Below, one piece after another: positions 1 through 7,756 of a stretch of DNA of 29,576 bases. Numbering within the stretch: the first letter of the stretch is position 1; each line of letters opens with the position of its first letter. Under the pieces are notes generated by a model, which was given only the letters and a program-made list of their open reading frames with translations, searched no databases and was not told where the DNA came from. The position numbers and the translations under genes are program-made. The DNA is from Lachnospiraceae bacterium UBA7054 (GTDB lineage Bacteria; Bacillota; Clostridia; Lachnospirales; Lachnospiraceae), in the NCBI GenBank assembly GCA_002492725.1, contig DLAF01000040.1, forward strand, positions 1 through 29,576, written 5' to 3'.

Positions 1-829
1 TCCTTACTTGACACAAGCAGACTACTATCTGCTGCACGATATCGGTTTCGGGCATTATAAGATTTATACGGATCTGGACTGCTTCAACTGGCTGGCGGAA
101 AAGAAAAAACAGGGGCTTGTGAAGCATATGGGTTTTTCCTACCATGACAATGCGGAGTTTTTGGATAAGGTGCTGACCGAGCATCCGGAGATGGAATTTG
201 TGCAGCTGCAGCTCAACTATCTGGACTGGGAGAGCAGTGCGATCCAGTCGAAGCTCTGTTATGAGGTAGCAACGAAGCACGGGGTGCCCGTGTGGGTGAT
301 GGAGCCTGTTAAGGGAGGCACTTTGGCGCAGGTGCCAAAGGCAGTCGCGGAGATGTTTCAAAACTATGATCCGCAGATGTCAATCCCGTCCTGGGCAATC
401 CGCTTTGCGGCCAGCCTTGACAATGTAAAGATGGTTCTAAGCGGTATGAGTAATATGGAACAGTTATTAGATAACACTGGTTATATGAGTGACTTCAAGC
501 CCCTCACGGAGGACGAAAAACGCATGGTGTACCGGGCGGCGGCCATGATCAACGGCAATATCGCGATTCCCTGCACCGGCTGCTCCTACTGTACGGAGGG
601 CTGCCCCAAGAAGATAGCGATCCCGAAATACTTCTCTCTCTATAATGCGGAGATGCAGGAGGCAGAAGGCAAGGGATGGACGCCGCAGGGTGAGTATTAC
701 GAGCGGCTGACGGGAACCTTTGGCAAGGCGGGGGACTGCATTGCCTGCGGTCAGTGTGAAAATGCCTGCCCGCAGCATCTGCCGGTGATTGAGCACCTAA
801 AAACAGTAGCGGGGTATTTTGAGTCGTAA
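1..829 (+). CDS. Aldo/keto reductase with C-terminal 2x[4Fe-4S] ferredoxin domain (5' end missing)
   Basis: The gene runs in from the left edge: the frame is open from base 2, so the TTG at position 8 is only an internal codon. The visible part is the C-terminal two thirds of an NADPH-type aldo/keto reductase barrel (GFSYHDN, VMEPVKGG and LSGMSNMEQ segments are typical late-barrel motifs). It is followed by two ferredoxin-type cluster sites, CTGCSYCTEGCP at about residues 190-201 and CIACGQCENACP near residue 250, each with the CxxCxxCxxxCP spacing for a [4Fe-4S] cluster. This architecture is common in anaerobic Clostridia and suggests a cytoplasmic oxidoreductase that exchanges electrons between the clusters and a carbonyl substrate. 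The substrate is unknown. The catalytic Tyr/Lys region lies outside the window. It ends head-on against the symporter. Confidence 0.9.
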   Translation, partial: PYLTQADYYLLHDIGFGHYKIYTDLDCFNWLAEKKKQGLVKHMGFSYHDNAEFLDKVLTEHPEMEFVQLQLNYLDWESSAIQSKLCYEVATKHGVPVWVMEPVKGGTLAQVPKAVAEMFQNYDPQMSIPSWAIRFAASLDNVKMVLSGMSNMEQLLDNTGYMSDFKPLTEDEKRMVYRAAAMINGNIAIPCTGCSYCTEGCPKKIAIPKYFSLYNAEMQEAEGKGWTPQGEYYERLTGTFGKAGDCIACGQCENACPQHLPVIEHLKTVAGYFES

Positions 830-830
830 G

Positions 831-855
831 AAAAATCGGAACTCTTTATTCCCGA
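831..855 (-). terminator. Probable intrinsic terminator of the symporter gene
   Basis: Read on the minus strand, TCGGGAA and TTCCGA pair (six pairs with one bulged G) around a seven-base loop and are followed directly by TTTTT. It lies 13 bases past the symporter stop and 1 base past the convergent reductase stop. On the plus strand no T-run follows, so it should terminate only the reverse transcript. The stem is short, so confidence is moderate. Confidence 0.5.
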
Positions 856-868
856 CAAAAAGTGCGGA

Positions 869-2236
869 TCAGGATTTAATTTCTCTGCGCAGGGCCCACA
901 GCGCCAGCAGATTCGGGAGAGCCATCAGTCCGTTGATCAGGTCGGTGCACTCCCACACGAGACGCATGGGAATGATGGCACCCAGATAGATCATGATAAT
1001 GTAGACAAGTTTATAAAGCGGCACACTGCGGTTCCCGCCCAGATATTCGGCGGCCTTTTCTCCGAAATAGGACCAGCCGATGAGAGTGGTCACGGCGAAA
1101 GCGCACAGAGAGATTGTGAGGAAGGCGTCACCCACATAGGGTAAGTGGGCGAAGGCAGCAGCAGTCAGATCCGTCTCGGCGGCTCCGGCGATGGATGCCG
1201 GATCATAGAGCATGTTGCAGACCACAACCAACCCTGTCAGCAGGCACATCACGACCGTGTCCCAGAAAACGGCGGTCATGGACACATAGGCCTGTATTTT
1301 AGGGTCTTTGGTGTGGGAAGCGGCTGCGGCGATGGCGGAAGTGCCGATGCCCGCTTCGTTTGTGAAAAGTCCTCTGGCGATGCCGTAGCGCATGGCATGC
1401 TGTAAGCCTGCGCCTGCTACGCCGCCGGCAAGGCTTGTAAAGGAGAAGGCATCCTTTATGATCCAGACGACGGCGGTGAGAAGCTGGTGACGGTAGAGGA
1501 GCAGGAGCAGCACGCAGCCGAACAGATACAAAAAGGTGATCGCGGGGACGGTGCGCTCGCAGAGGTTTCCGATGCTGCGGATGCCGCCGAGGATGACAGC
1601 CGCCGTGATCACGGCAAGAGCGATGCCGACCGGATGGGGAGAGATCCCAAAACTTAAGGTAGTGGCTCTTGTAACGGAGTTTGCCTGTGTGGTGCAGCCT
1701 ACACCGAAAGCGGCTGCCAGAGTGCACATGGCATACAGGCTGCCCAACTTACTGTTATGTAAACCGTTTTTTAAGACGTACATAGGACCGCCGACGTAGA
1801 GCCCATCCTTGTTCTGCTGGCGATAGAGGACGCTTAAGTAACATTCGCCGTAGGCGGTTGCCATGCCGAGGATTCCGGTGATCCAGCACCAAAGGATGGC
1901 GCCGGGACCGCCGAGGGCGACAGCAGTGGAGACGCCAATGATATTTCCCGTGCCCAGGGTGGCGGCCAGCGTGGTGGAGAGAGCCGAGAAGGGAGAGAGG
2001 TTTCGGCCTGATTGATACGCGGCGGAAGGGGTCCCGGTGGAGGATCCCTTTTTTGAGGGATCGGATGTTCCGGCAGCGGACGGCTCTTGCGTGGAATACA
2101 AAGAGAGGCGGATTGCCCGAAAAAGGTTTTTTTGGGGGAAGCGCAGTTTGAAGGTGAAATAAATATGCGTGCCCATAAGCAGGATAATCAGGGGGAGTCC
2201 CCATATGAGATCGTTGATCTGTTCTAATAGAGCCAT
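869..2236 (-). CDS. AGCS-family sodium:alanine (amino acid) symporter
   Basis: A 455-residue polytopic membrane protein of the alanine/glycine:cation symporter family, which takes up small neutral amino acids with Na+. Family hallmarks are visible: ATLGTGNIIGVSTAVALGGPG at about residues 92-112, YVGGPMYVLKNGL near 147-159, and NEAGIGTSAIAAAASH in the middle. Length matches the family (440-480). Between the first hydrophobic segment and the GTGN motif there is a Ser/Pro/Gly-rich stretch (residues 48-80) that looks longer than the usual linker there. The ATG at 2234-2236 is preceded by AGGACG at suitable distance. The gene stands alone, divergent from the small protein at 2374 and followed by its own probable terminator. 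Which amino acid is carried cannot be told from sequence. Confidence 0.9.
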   Translation of the reverse strand: MALLEQINDLIWGLPLIILLMGTHIYFTFKLRFPQKNLFRAIRLSLYSTQEPSAAGTSDPSKKGSSTGTPSAAYQSGRNLSPFSALSTTLAATLGTGNIIGVSTAVALGGPGAILWCWITGILGMATAYGECYLSVLYRQQNKDGLYVGGPMYVLKNGLHNSKLGSLYAMCTLAAAFGVGCTTQANSVTRATTLSFGISPHPVGIALAVITAAVILGGIRSIGNLCERTVPAITFLYLFGCVLLLLLYRHQLLTAVVWIIKDAFSFTSLAGGVAGAGLQHAMRYGIARGLFTNEAGIGTSAIAAAASHTKDPKIQAYVSMTAVFWDTVVMCLLTGLVVVCNMLYDPASIAGAAETDLTAAAFAHLPYVGDAFLTISLCAFAVTTLIGWSYFGEKAAEYLGGNRSVPLYKLVYIIMIYLGAIIPMRLVWECTDLINGLMALPNLLALWALRREIKS

Positions 2237-2373
2237 AGAAACACGTCCTGGTGTTATTTAGCATATTTTATGTGAAAATCGGGAGAAAAAGAACCGGGCT
2301 TTTTCGGGAGGGAGAAGGCAGAGAGTGGGACGCCGAAGCGGCAGAGTAAAGTAAGCGGAAGGAGGAGCGGCAG

Positions 2374-2757
2374 ATGACGAAGGAAGAGCAGACAAAGGCT
2401 TACGCCTGGGCGCGCGCATTGTGTTATTATGCCGGGGAGGACGAGGCGTTTCTGGAACGGTTTTTTGAAATGCTGATCGGCTCGGAAGGCGTGTCAAGGG
2501 AATTTTTGTATTATTTGGAGCATCAGAATTTTCTCTGTGACTATCAGGTGGCGGGTTACAGTCTGGTGGATATCATGGTCTGGCAGATGGATCACTTCAA
2601 GGCGCAGCTTGACCGGGACAGGACGGATATGAAAAGTAACGGGGACAAGATGCTGCTGGAGGCTTTCCATACCATGCTTTTGATGGAACGGGAACCGGAA
2701 TATTATGTAAACTTAATGCAGACTGAGACAGGGACAGACTACCCTGAAAAATATTAA
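2374..2757 (+). CDS. Conserved small protein of unknown function, possibly DUF3837-like
   Basis: A 127-residue acidic, soluble, probably helical protein with no signal peptide and no membrane segment. The start ATG follows a strong GGAAGGAGG site, and the gene ends with a double stop, TAA TAA. Its pattern (EEQTKAYAWARALCYY near the start, a central FLYYLEHQNFLCDYQVAGYSL, and TETGTDYPEKY at the end) resembles a short family I associate with Lachnospiraceae and possibly DUF3837, but I cannot confirm the assignment. No catalytic or metal-binding motif is apparent. It lies 75 bases upstream of the nucleoid-associated protein gene in the same direction and may share its transcript. Function is not inferred. 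Confidence 0.75.
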   Translation: MTKEEQTKAYAWARALCYYAGEDEAFLERFFEMLIGSEGVSREFLYYLEHQNFLCDYQVAGYSLVDIMVWQMDHFKAQLDRDRTDMKSNGDKMLLEAFHTMLLMEREPEYYVNLMQTETGTDYPEKY

Positions 2758-2832
2758 TAACGTTCGACCTTCCAGGCTTACGGAAATGTTGATTCGTAAA
2801 ACAATCGTTACGCAAACAAAAGGAGATCATGC

Positions 2833-3858
2833 ATGAACAAAGAAGACATCAGGATAAAACACATCATCGTACATATTTTAGATTCCACCATCGGGATGCC
2901 GGTGCTCTCCGATACGGAGCTGGAGTTTGGTTTGGAGGTGGCGGATTTTGTGCGGGAACATATCGGCAGGATCTGTGCGGGGGACGACGCGAAGGAGTGC
3001 CGCTTCTATGAACAGGAATCAGAAGTTTATAAGCTTCTTACCGGGTATGATGACGAGGATTTTGTGGCGGTCAGTCAGGAGATCGCAGGACTTTTGTATG
3101 AGATCATGGCGGCGAACATCGACATTCCCCCGGCGGATCTGATGGTGGTGCGTTTTCGGGAGGGAGAGGAGGAATATCTGGCCCTTCTCAAACTGAATTT
3201 TAAAGCTTTCTACACGCACAGAACCATGCCGCTTGCGGAGGGAGAGGGCAACAGCAACGAGCTGATCCGCCACAAGTCCATTCTGCCTTCTCAAACGCAG
3301 CGACTCACCGAGGCTGCAGTGATCAGGCTCTCCGATCTTTCCCTATGGGTAGTGGAGAAGAAATACGAGGTAAACGGGGAGAAGACAGACTACTTTTCCT
3401 TTCTTTTCTTAAAATGCAGCGCCCGCCTTTCTCACAAGGCAAAGCTTTCCATCGTGGGACGGGCAGTGGAGAGTGTGCAGAAGGACGGCTTTGATGAGTC
3501 GGAGCGGTTTGAACGGCAGATGTATGCCAAAAGTATTATTCAGGAAGAAATCGAGGAAAACGGCGGCTTTGTGGTGGAGGAGATCGCGGAGAAGATTTTT
3601 GAGGGTGAACCGGAATTAAGGACGGCTTTTCAGGATAAAATGGAAAAGTACAACATGGTGAAGGAGACGATCGAGCCGCACAGTGAAAACACGACGCGCA
3701 AATATCAAAGCCAGCATCTGTTTACGGACACGGGCATTGAGATCAAGATTCCCATGGAGCAGTATAAGAATCCTAAGTGCGTGGAGTTTATCACAAATCC
3801 CGATGGGACGGTCAGTGTGCTGATTAAGAATATTGAGCATCTGGAAGCTAAGCTATAG
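2833..3858 (+). CDS. Nucleoid-associated protein (NdpA/YejK family)
   Basis: A 341-residue cytoplasmic protein of the 37-kDa nucleoid-associated (NdpA, PF04245-type) family. The characteristic beginning is present: IRIKHIIVHILDS with a following GMPVLSDTELEFG, then helical regions and a C-terminal IKIPMEQYKNPKCVEFI segment with a basic-hydrophobic pattern. Family members bind nucleoid DNA, but their physiological role is poorly defined, and Gram-positive copies often sit near defence or mobile genes. Two overlapping ATGs occur (2829 and 2833); only the one at 2833 opens the long frame, and it has AAGGAGA 6-7 bases upstream. It is followed after 65 bases by the Mbeg1-like hydrolase in the same orientation, suggesting a joint transcript. 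Confidence 0.88.
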   Translation: MNKEDIRIKHIIVHILDSTIGMPVLSDTELEFGLEVADFVREHIGRICAGDDAKECRFYEQESEVYKLLTGYDDEDFVAVSQEIAGLLYEIMAANIDIPPADLMVVRFREGEEEYLALLKLNFKAFYTHRTMPLAEGEGNSNELIRHKSILPSQTQRLTEAAVIRLSDLSLWVVEKKYEVNGEKTDYFSFLFLKCSARLSHKAKLSIVGRAVESVQKDGFDESERFERQMYAKSIIQEEIEENGGFVVEEIAEKIFEGEPELRTAFQDKMEKYNMVKETIEPHSENTTRKYQSQHLFTDTGIEIKIPMEQYKNPKCVEFITNPDGTVSVLIKNIEHLEAKL

Positions 3859-3923
3859 AAGTAGGAAAGCTGGGAAAGCAGGAAAATCGGCGGCAGGCAT
3901 GAAATGTTTTGGAGTGTGAGAAA

Positions 3924-5045
3924 ATGGGAACCATTCTGGACTATTTAAAAGAATACGGAGATTACAGTCTGGCCGAGAAGCCTTTTTGTGATGTGGATTC
4001 GCTGGTGCTCAGTCAGCTTTCTTATCTGAAATTTGACGGTATCGTGCCGGGACCGGAGGACAATGGCGCGCCGGTAAACCTTAAGGAGATTGCGGCCCAT
4101 GCGGATTACGACCGGCTCTATGCGGATGAGCGTTACCGCAAGGATAATACCGCACTTTTTACAGGGGTTTTGAACAGCAGGCGCTTCGGGCAGATGCGTC
4201 TTTGGAATTATGTAAATCTAATTGAACCAGAGCAGGAAAGTCAGTTTTCCGCCGTGGTGTGCGGATTCCCCGAGGGGCTTTCCTATGTGGTGTTTCGGGG
4301 AACCGATGAAACGATCGTGGGCTGGAAAGAAGATTTCAATCTTGCCTTTTCGGAGCCGGTGCCCGGGCAGCTTCACAGCGTACCTTATCTGGAGCAGGCG
4401 GCGGGGACGATCGACGGCAGTTTTTATGTGGGCGGTCATTCTAAGGGCGGGAATCTGGCCGTCTATGCGTCCATGCACTGTAGCGCGGCGGTGAGGGAGC
4501 GGATCGAGAGAATCTATGACCACGACGGGCCGGGATTTCGGCCGGAGGTCAGGAAACAGGGAGCATGGCAGGAAATCGAGGACCGCGTTCACAAGACGGT
4601 ACCGCGTTCCTCCCTGGTGGGGATGCTGCTTTATATCGACGGCGATTATCGGGTGGTGGAGAGCAAAACCCTCGGGATTGCTCAGCATAATCCTTACACC
4701 TGGCTGGTGAAGGACGGCGATTTTTACTTTGCGGACGAGATTCGCCGGGGGCGTAAGTTTGTGGACCAGACGCTCAATGAATGGATTCTGTCGTTAGATC
4801 AGGCGCAGATGCGTATTTTTGTGGATACGCTCTACAGGGTGGTGCAGGCGTCGGAGACGGACAACCTGATCGATTTTACGGCGCACTGGGCCCGGAGTTT
4901 TCATAAGATCAGCAAGGCCATAGGCGAGGTGGATGAGGAGACAGCAGGGGTGGTGATGCAGATCATGCGTGCCCTTTTTGAGATGCTCTCCCTCCATGCA
5001 AAGGAGCAAAGCCACTTAAAGCATCAGCGTAGCGAAAGAAAATAA
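3924..5045 (+). CDS. Mbeg1-like (DUF2974) alpha/beta-hydrolase-type protein
   Basis: A 373-residue soluble protein of the Mbeg1-like/DUF2974 family, related to lipases of the alpha/beta-hydrolase fold. The nucleophile elbow is visible as GGHSKGGN with Ser173. Upstream are VVFRGTDETIVGWKEDFN, the typical lipase-like RGT segment, and downstream IYDHDGPGF, which may supply an acid residue. The family's substrate is unknown. The frame is open from a TTG at 3909, but the ATG at 3924 is preferred because GGAG lies nine bases before it. The last 22 bases overlap the end of the convergent C26 peptidase gene, so the two mRNAs are complementary at their 3' ends. It is likely co-transcribed with the nucleoid-associated gene. 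Confidence 0.85.
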   Translation: MGTILDYLKEYGDYSLAEKPFCDVDSLVLSQLSYLKFDGIVPGPEDNGAPVNLKEIAAHADYDRLYADERYRKDNTALFTGVLNSRRFGQMRLWNYVNLIEPEQESQFSAVVCGFPEGLSYVVFRGTDETIVGWKEDFNLAFSEPVPGQLHSVPYLEQAAGTIDGSFYVGGHSKGGNLAVYASMHCSAAVRERIERIYDHDGPGFRPEVRKQGAWQEIEDRVHKTVPRSSLVGMLLYIDGDYRVVESKTLGIAQHNPYTWLVKDGDFYFADEIRRGRKFVDQTLNEWILSLDQAQMRIFVDTLYRVVQASETDNLIDFTAHWARSFHKISKAIGEVDEETAGVVMQIMRALFEMLSLHAKEQSHLKHQRSERK

Positions 5046-5662
5046 GAAAACAGCGACTTACCGCCTTCGTCAGGGAGCCTTTCGGGGTGCCATTGGACGG
5101 CCAGGATCGGGAGAGACCGGTGTATGAGGCCTTCGATCACACTGTCTGTGGCACGGCATACCGGGAGCAGATCGTTTCCCAGATGATTGACAGCCTGATG
5201 ATGGGCGGAATTTACGAGGATGCTCATGCCGTAGAGCTGATAAAAGAAGTCCCGGCGGCCTAAGCTGCAGTGATAAACATGGTGAAACTGGTCGCGGCCG
5301 ACCCATTTGTGGCTGCCTGCAGTGACGAGATCCTGGAACAGATCGCCGCCGAAATGCACATTGATGATTTGGAGGCCTTTGCAGATGCCGAGCACCGGTT
5401 TGCTTTTTTCGACAAAGCGGGAGAGTGCTTTGAGCTGTAAAATATCAAGGACGGTATCCACATGGAGGGAACCGTGATCGGTCTGGCCGAAGAAGGCGGG
5501 CGTGATGTCGCCGCCTCCCGGAAGGAGCAGATGAGTCGCGTGGTCGGCTTCTGCGGGGTCTGTTGTCGTGAAGTGAGGGATTCTCATACGCTCCAGAGCG
5601 GTTTCATAGTTTCCGGTATCCTGTTTGTGGCCAAAGATGGCCACGGATGGGCTTTCGTGCAT
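5024..5662 (-). CDS. Class I glutamine amidotransferase-like peptidase C26 (gamma-glutamyl hydrolase family)
   Basis: A 212-residue cytoplasmic hydrolase of the peptidase C26 family, related to PuuD, which removes gamma-glutamyl groups from small amines. The full triad is visible: the nucleophile elbow GICKGLQIIN with Cys94, and WHPE with His192 and Glu194. LLLPGGGDITP near residues 45-54 forms the oxyanion-loop motif, and NSAHHQAV is the family's substrate-side histidine motif. At 212 residues it is slightly shorter than the usual 230-250, with the shortening at the N-terminus. It stands alone on the minus strand, starting about 250 bases from the divergent arabinofuranosidase. The true substrate is unknown; gamma-glutamyl-GABA or a gamma-glutamyl peptide is possible. 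Confidence 0.85.
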   Translation of the reverse strand: MHESPSVAIFGHKQDTGNYETALERMRIPHFTTTDPAEADHATHLLLPGGGDITPAFFGQTDHGSLHVDTVLDILQLKALSRFVEKSKPVLGICKGLQIINVHFGGDLFQDLVTAGSHKWVGRDQFHHVYHCSLGRRDFFYQLYGMSILVNSAHHQAVNHLGNDLLPVCRATDSVIEGLIHRSLPILAVQWHPERLPDEGGKSLFSYFLSLR

Positions 5663-5764
5663 AATGGTTTCCTGTGAGTTCGCAGTGTTACTTTATAGTA
5701 TGCACAAACAGAGATTTGGTGGGTCATCTCGGGCACGGATTTCAGGAAGAAATGGAAATACGGC

Positions 5765-5793
5765 TTGCTTTTCGTGGGTTCTTCCGCTATACT
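5765..5793 (+). promoter_or_regulatory. Predicted sigma-A promoter of the GH51 gene
   Basis: TTGCTT (5765-5770) and TATACT (5788-5793) are separated by exactly 17 bases, placing the start of transcription near 5800 and giving a leader of about 114 bases before the GH51 ATG. The rest of the 251-base divergent gap (5663-5913) holds no ORF I would support. No clear operator could be assigned. Confidence 0.5.
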
Positions 5794-5913
5794 TTCAGAA
5801 GAGCTTAAAATATTTTATTTTCACTGTTTCACAGAGGTGGAAGCAAGATAGGAAATCAATCGGTTTACATAATACGATAAGGCAAATCAAAATGAAGGAG
5901 GAACAGGGAAGGG

Positions 5914-7428
5914 ATGGCAAAGTTACTGATCAATGAGAAACACAAAAAGGGGCATATTAATCCTGAAATCTACGGACATTTCTCGGAGCATCTGGGCAGA
6001 TGTATCTACGAAGGGCTTTATGTGGGAGAAAACTCCGACATACCTAACGTAAACGGGATGCGTAAGGATGTGGTGGACGCCTTAAAAGAGATGCAGATTC
6101 CCGTGCTTCGCTGGCCGGGCGGCTGCTTTGCGGATGAGTATCACTGGAAGGACGGCATCGGTCCGAAGGAGAGCCGTAAAAAGATGATCAATACGCATTG
6201 GGGCGGCGTGGTGGAAGACAACAGCTTCGGCACGCACGAGTTTTTTGAACTCTGCGAACAGCTCGGCTGCAAGACCTATGTGAACGGAAACGTGGGCAGC
6301 GGCACCGTGCAGGAGATGAGCGAGTGGGTGGAGTACATCACTTTTGAGGGCGTATCTCCCATGGCCGATCTGCGTAAGAAAAACGGGCATGAAAAGCCTT
6401 GGAAGATTGATTATTTTGGCGTAGGTAACGAGAACTGGGGCTGCGGCGGCAATATGACGCCGGATTATTATGCGAACCTCTACAGGAGATATCAGACCTA
6501 TGTGCGCCATTACGATCATACGGCGCCGATCCAGAAGATCTGCTGCGGTGCCAATGCCGCGGATTATTATTGGACGGAGGGGGTGCTGAAGACCTGCTTT
6601 GCGCCGCCCCAGCCCGGCGGACAGGCAACCGGTTACATGAACGGTCTGTCTCTGCATTACTATACGGTACCGGGACCGGATTGGGATCATAAGGGCAGCG
6701 CTACGGACTTTGACGAGACCAGATGGTATGACACGCTGGCAAAGGCAGTCTTTATGAAGGAATTGGTGGAGCGTCACGGCGCGATCATGGATCAGTATGA
6801 TCCGGAGAAAAAGATTGGCATGATCGTGGATGAGTGGGGCTGCTGGTTTGACGTGGAGCCGGGCACGAATCCGGGTTTCCTCTATCAGCAGAATACCATG
6901 CGCGACGCGCTGGTGGCGGGCGTCACCCTCAATATCTTCAACAAGCACTGTGATCGTGTAAAGATGGCCTGCATCGCGCAGTTGGTGAACGTATTACAAT
7001 CTGTGATTTTGACAGAGGGGCCGAAGATGATCCTGACGCCGACCTATCATGTATTCCATATGTACAGACATCATCAGGGCGCGGAGCTTTTGGAAAGCTT
7101 TATTGAGGGCAACAAGACCGTTGGCGTGGGTAAGGAGAGCCAGGTGCCGTTTTTGGATGAGTCCGTTTCCGTGGGAGGGGACGGCTATGTGAATGTGACG
7201 CTGACAAACCTTTCCGCCAGCGAAGATGCGCCTGTGGAGATGTCCTTTGTGGAGCTTAGTCCGCAGGAGATCACAGCGGCTATCTTGAAGGGTGAAATGC
7301 GTGCACATAACACCTTTGAGGAACCGGAGAGGGTGAAGGAGGAAGCCTTTACCGCTTATGAGGCTAAGGATGGGAAGATCAGCTTCACGGCGCCGGCGGG
7401 CAGCGTGATCAGCTTCCGCATCAAATAG
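5914..7428 (+). CDS. abfA: GH51 alpha-N-arabinofuranosidase
   Basis: A 504-residue retaining exo-hydrolase that removes alpha-L-arabinofuranosyl residues from arabinan, arabinoxylan or arabinogalactan oligosaccharides. The GH51 barrel is complete: LRWPGGCFADEYHW at 65-78, the acid/base Glu173 in GVGNENWG, LHYYTVPG near 248-254, and the nucleophile Glu307 in IVDEWGCW; a beta-sandwich domain follows. No signal peptide is present, so the enzyme should be cytoplasmic and act on imported oligosaccharides. The ATG is preceded by GAAGGAGG at 12 bases, slightly far but convincing. It is followed after 11 bases by the DUF6171 gene and then the galactanase, which points to arabinose-decorated galactan as the natural source of substrate. 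Length and motifs are normal. Confidence 0.95.
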   Translation: MAKLLINEKHKKGHINPEIYGHFSEHLGRCIYEGLYVGENSDIPNVNGMRKDVVDALKEMQIPVLRWPGGCFADEYHWKDGIGPKESRKKMINTHWGGVVEDNSFGTHEFFELCEQLGCKTYVNGNVGSGTVQEMSEWVEYITFEGVSPMADLRKKNGHEKPWKIDYFGVGNENWGCGGNMTPDYYANLYRRYQTYVRHYDHTAPIQKICCGANAADYYWTEGVLKTCFAPPQPGGQATGYMNGLSLHYYTVPGPDWDHKGSATDFDETRWYDTLAKAVFMKELVERHGAIMDQYDPEKKIGMIVDEWGCWFDVEPGTNPGFLYQQNTMRDALVAGVTLNIFNKHCDRVKMACIAQLVNVLQSVILTEGPKMILTPTYHVFHMYRHHQGAELLESFIEGNKTVGVGKESQVPFLDESVSVGGDGYVNVTLTNLSASEDAPVEMSFVELSPQEITAAILKGEMRAHNTFEEPERVKEEAFTAYEAKDGKISFTAPAGSVISFRIK

Positions 7429-7439
7429 GAGAATCGAAG

Positions 7440-7706
7440 ATGGAGCAGAAACGGATTTGCCGCAAATGTCTTACCAGAGACATGGATCAGGCGGCGTACT
7501 TTCAAAATCTGCACGATTACATAGCCGGTCTGGAGGAAGACTTAAAAGTTGAGGAGCCGCTTTACGAGAAGCGGCTCTCTTTCTGTAAAGAGTGTGATTT
7601 GCTGATGGACGGCATGTGCAGAGCCTGCGGGTGTTTTGTGGAATTGCGGGCCGCAATGAAGAAAAATGCCTGTCCCTATGCTAAATGGGGGCGCGTGACA
7701 GACTGA
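7440..7706 (+). CDS. DUF6171 family small Cys-rich protein
   Basis: An 88-residue soluble protein with paired cysteines: ICRKCL near residues 6-11, CKECDLL near 49-55, MCRACGC near 59-65, and a final Cys in ACPYAKW. The spacing suggests one or two structural zinc sites or a redox metal site. I recognise the layout as DUF6171, a family whose function is unknown. The start ATG has AGGAG overlapping the GH51 stop codon (TAG GAG), so translation is probably coupled to GH51. The end of the gene overlaps the -35 box of the GH53 promoter. Its place between two arabinogalactan enzymes could reflect regulation or simple read-through. Confidence 0.8.
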   Translation: MEQKRICRKCLTRDMDQAAYFQNLHDYIAGLEEDLKVEEPLYEKRLSFCKECDLLMDGMCRACGCFVELRAAMKKNACPYAKWGRVTD

Positions 7707-7724
7707 TAAAAAATATGCTATACT
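7695..7724 (+). promoter_or_regulatory. Predicted extended -10 promoter of the GH53 gene
   Basis: GTGACA (7695-7700, five of six consensus bases) and TATACT (7719-7724) are 18 bases apart, with TGC directly before the -10 box. Transcription would start near 7731, about 26 bases before the GH53 ATG. The -35 box lies inside the last codons of the DUF6171 gene, so the galactanase can be expressed separately from GH51. Confidence 0.6.
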
Positions 7725-7756
7725 ATCATATGATGAGAAAATCAGGGAGGAACAAG

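Noticed and set aside
2285..2305. Inverted repeat GAAAAAG / CTTTTTC upstream of the small protein gene
   Set aside because: The stem is A/T-rich with no T-run after it on either strand and it lies between divergent genes, so there is nothing for it to terminate.
6082..6948. A 288-codon minus-strand frame opposite GH51
   Set aside because: It mirrors the GH51 gene, is His/Arg/Ile-rich and has no domain; the GH51 frame has all catalytic motifs.
7685..7756. Upstream extension of the GH53 frame
   Set aside because: It would put 24 residues before the signal peptide and has no ribosome site; the ATG at 7757 has GGGAGG and starts a normal lipoprotein signal.
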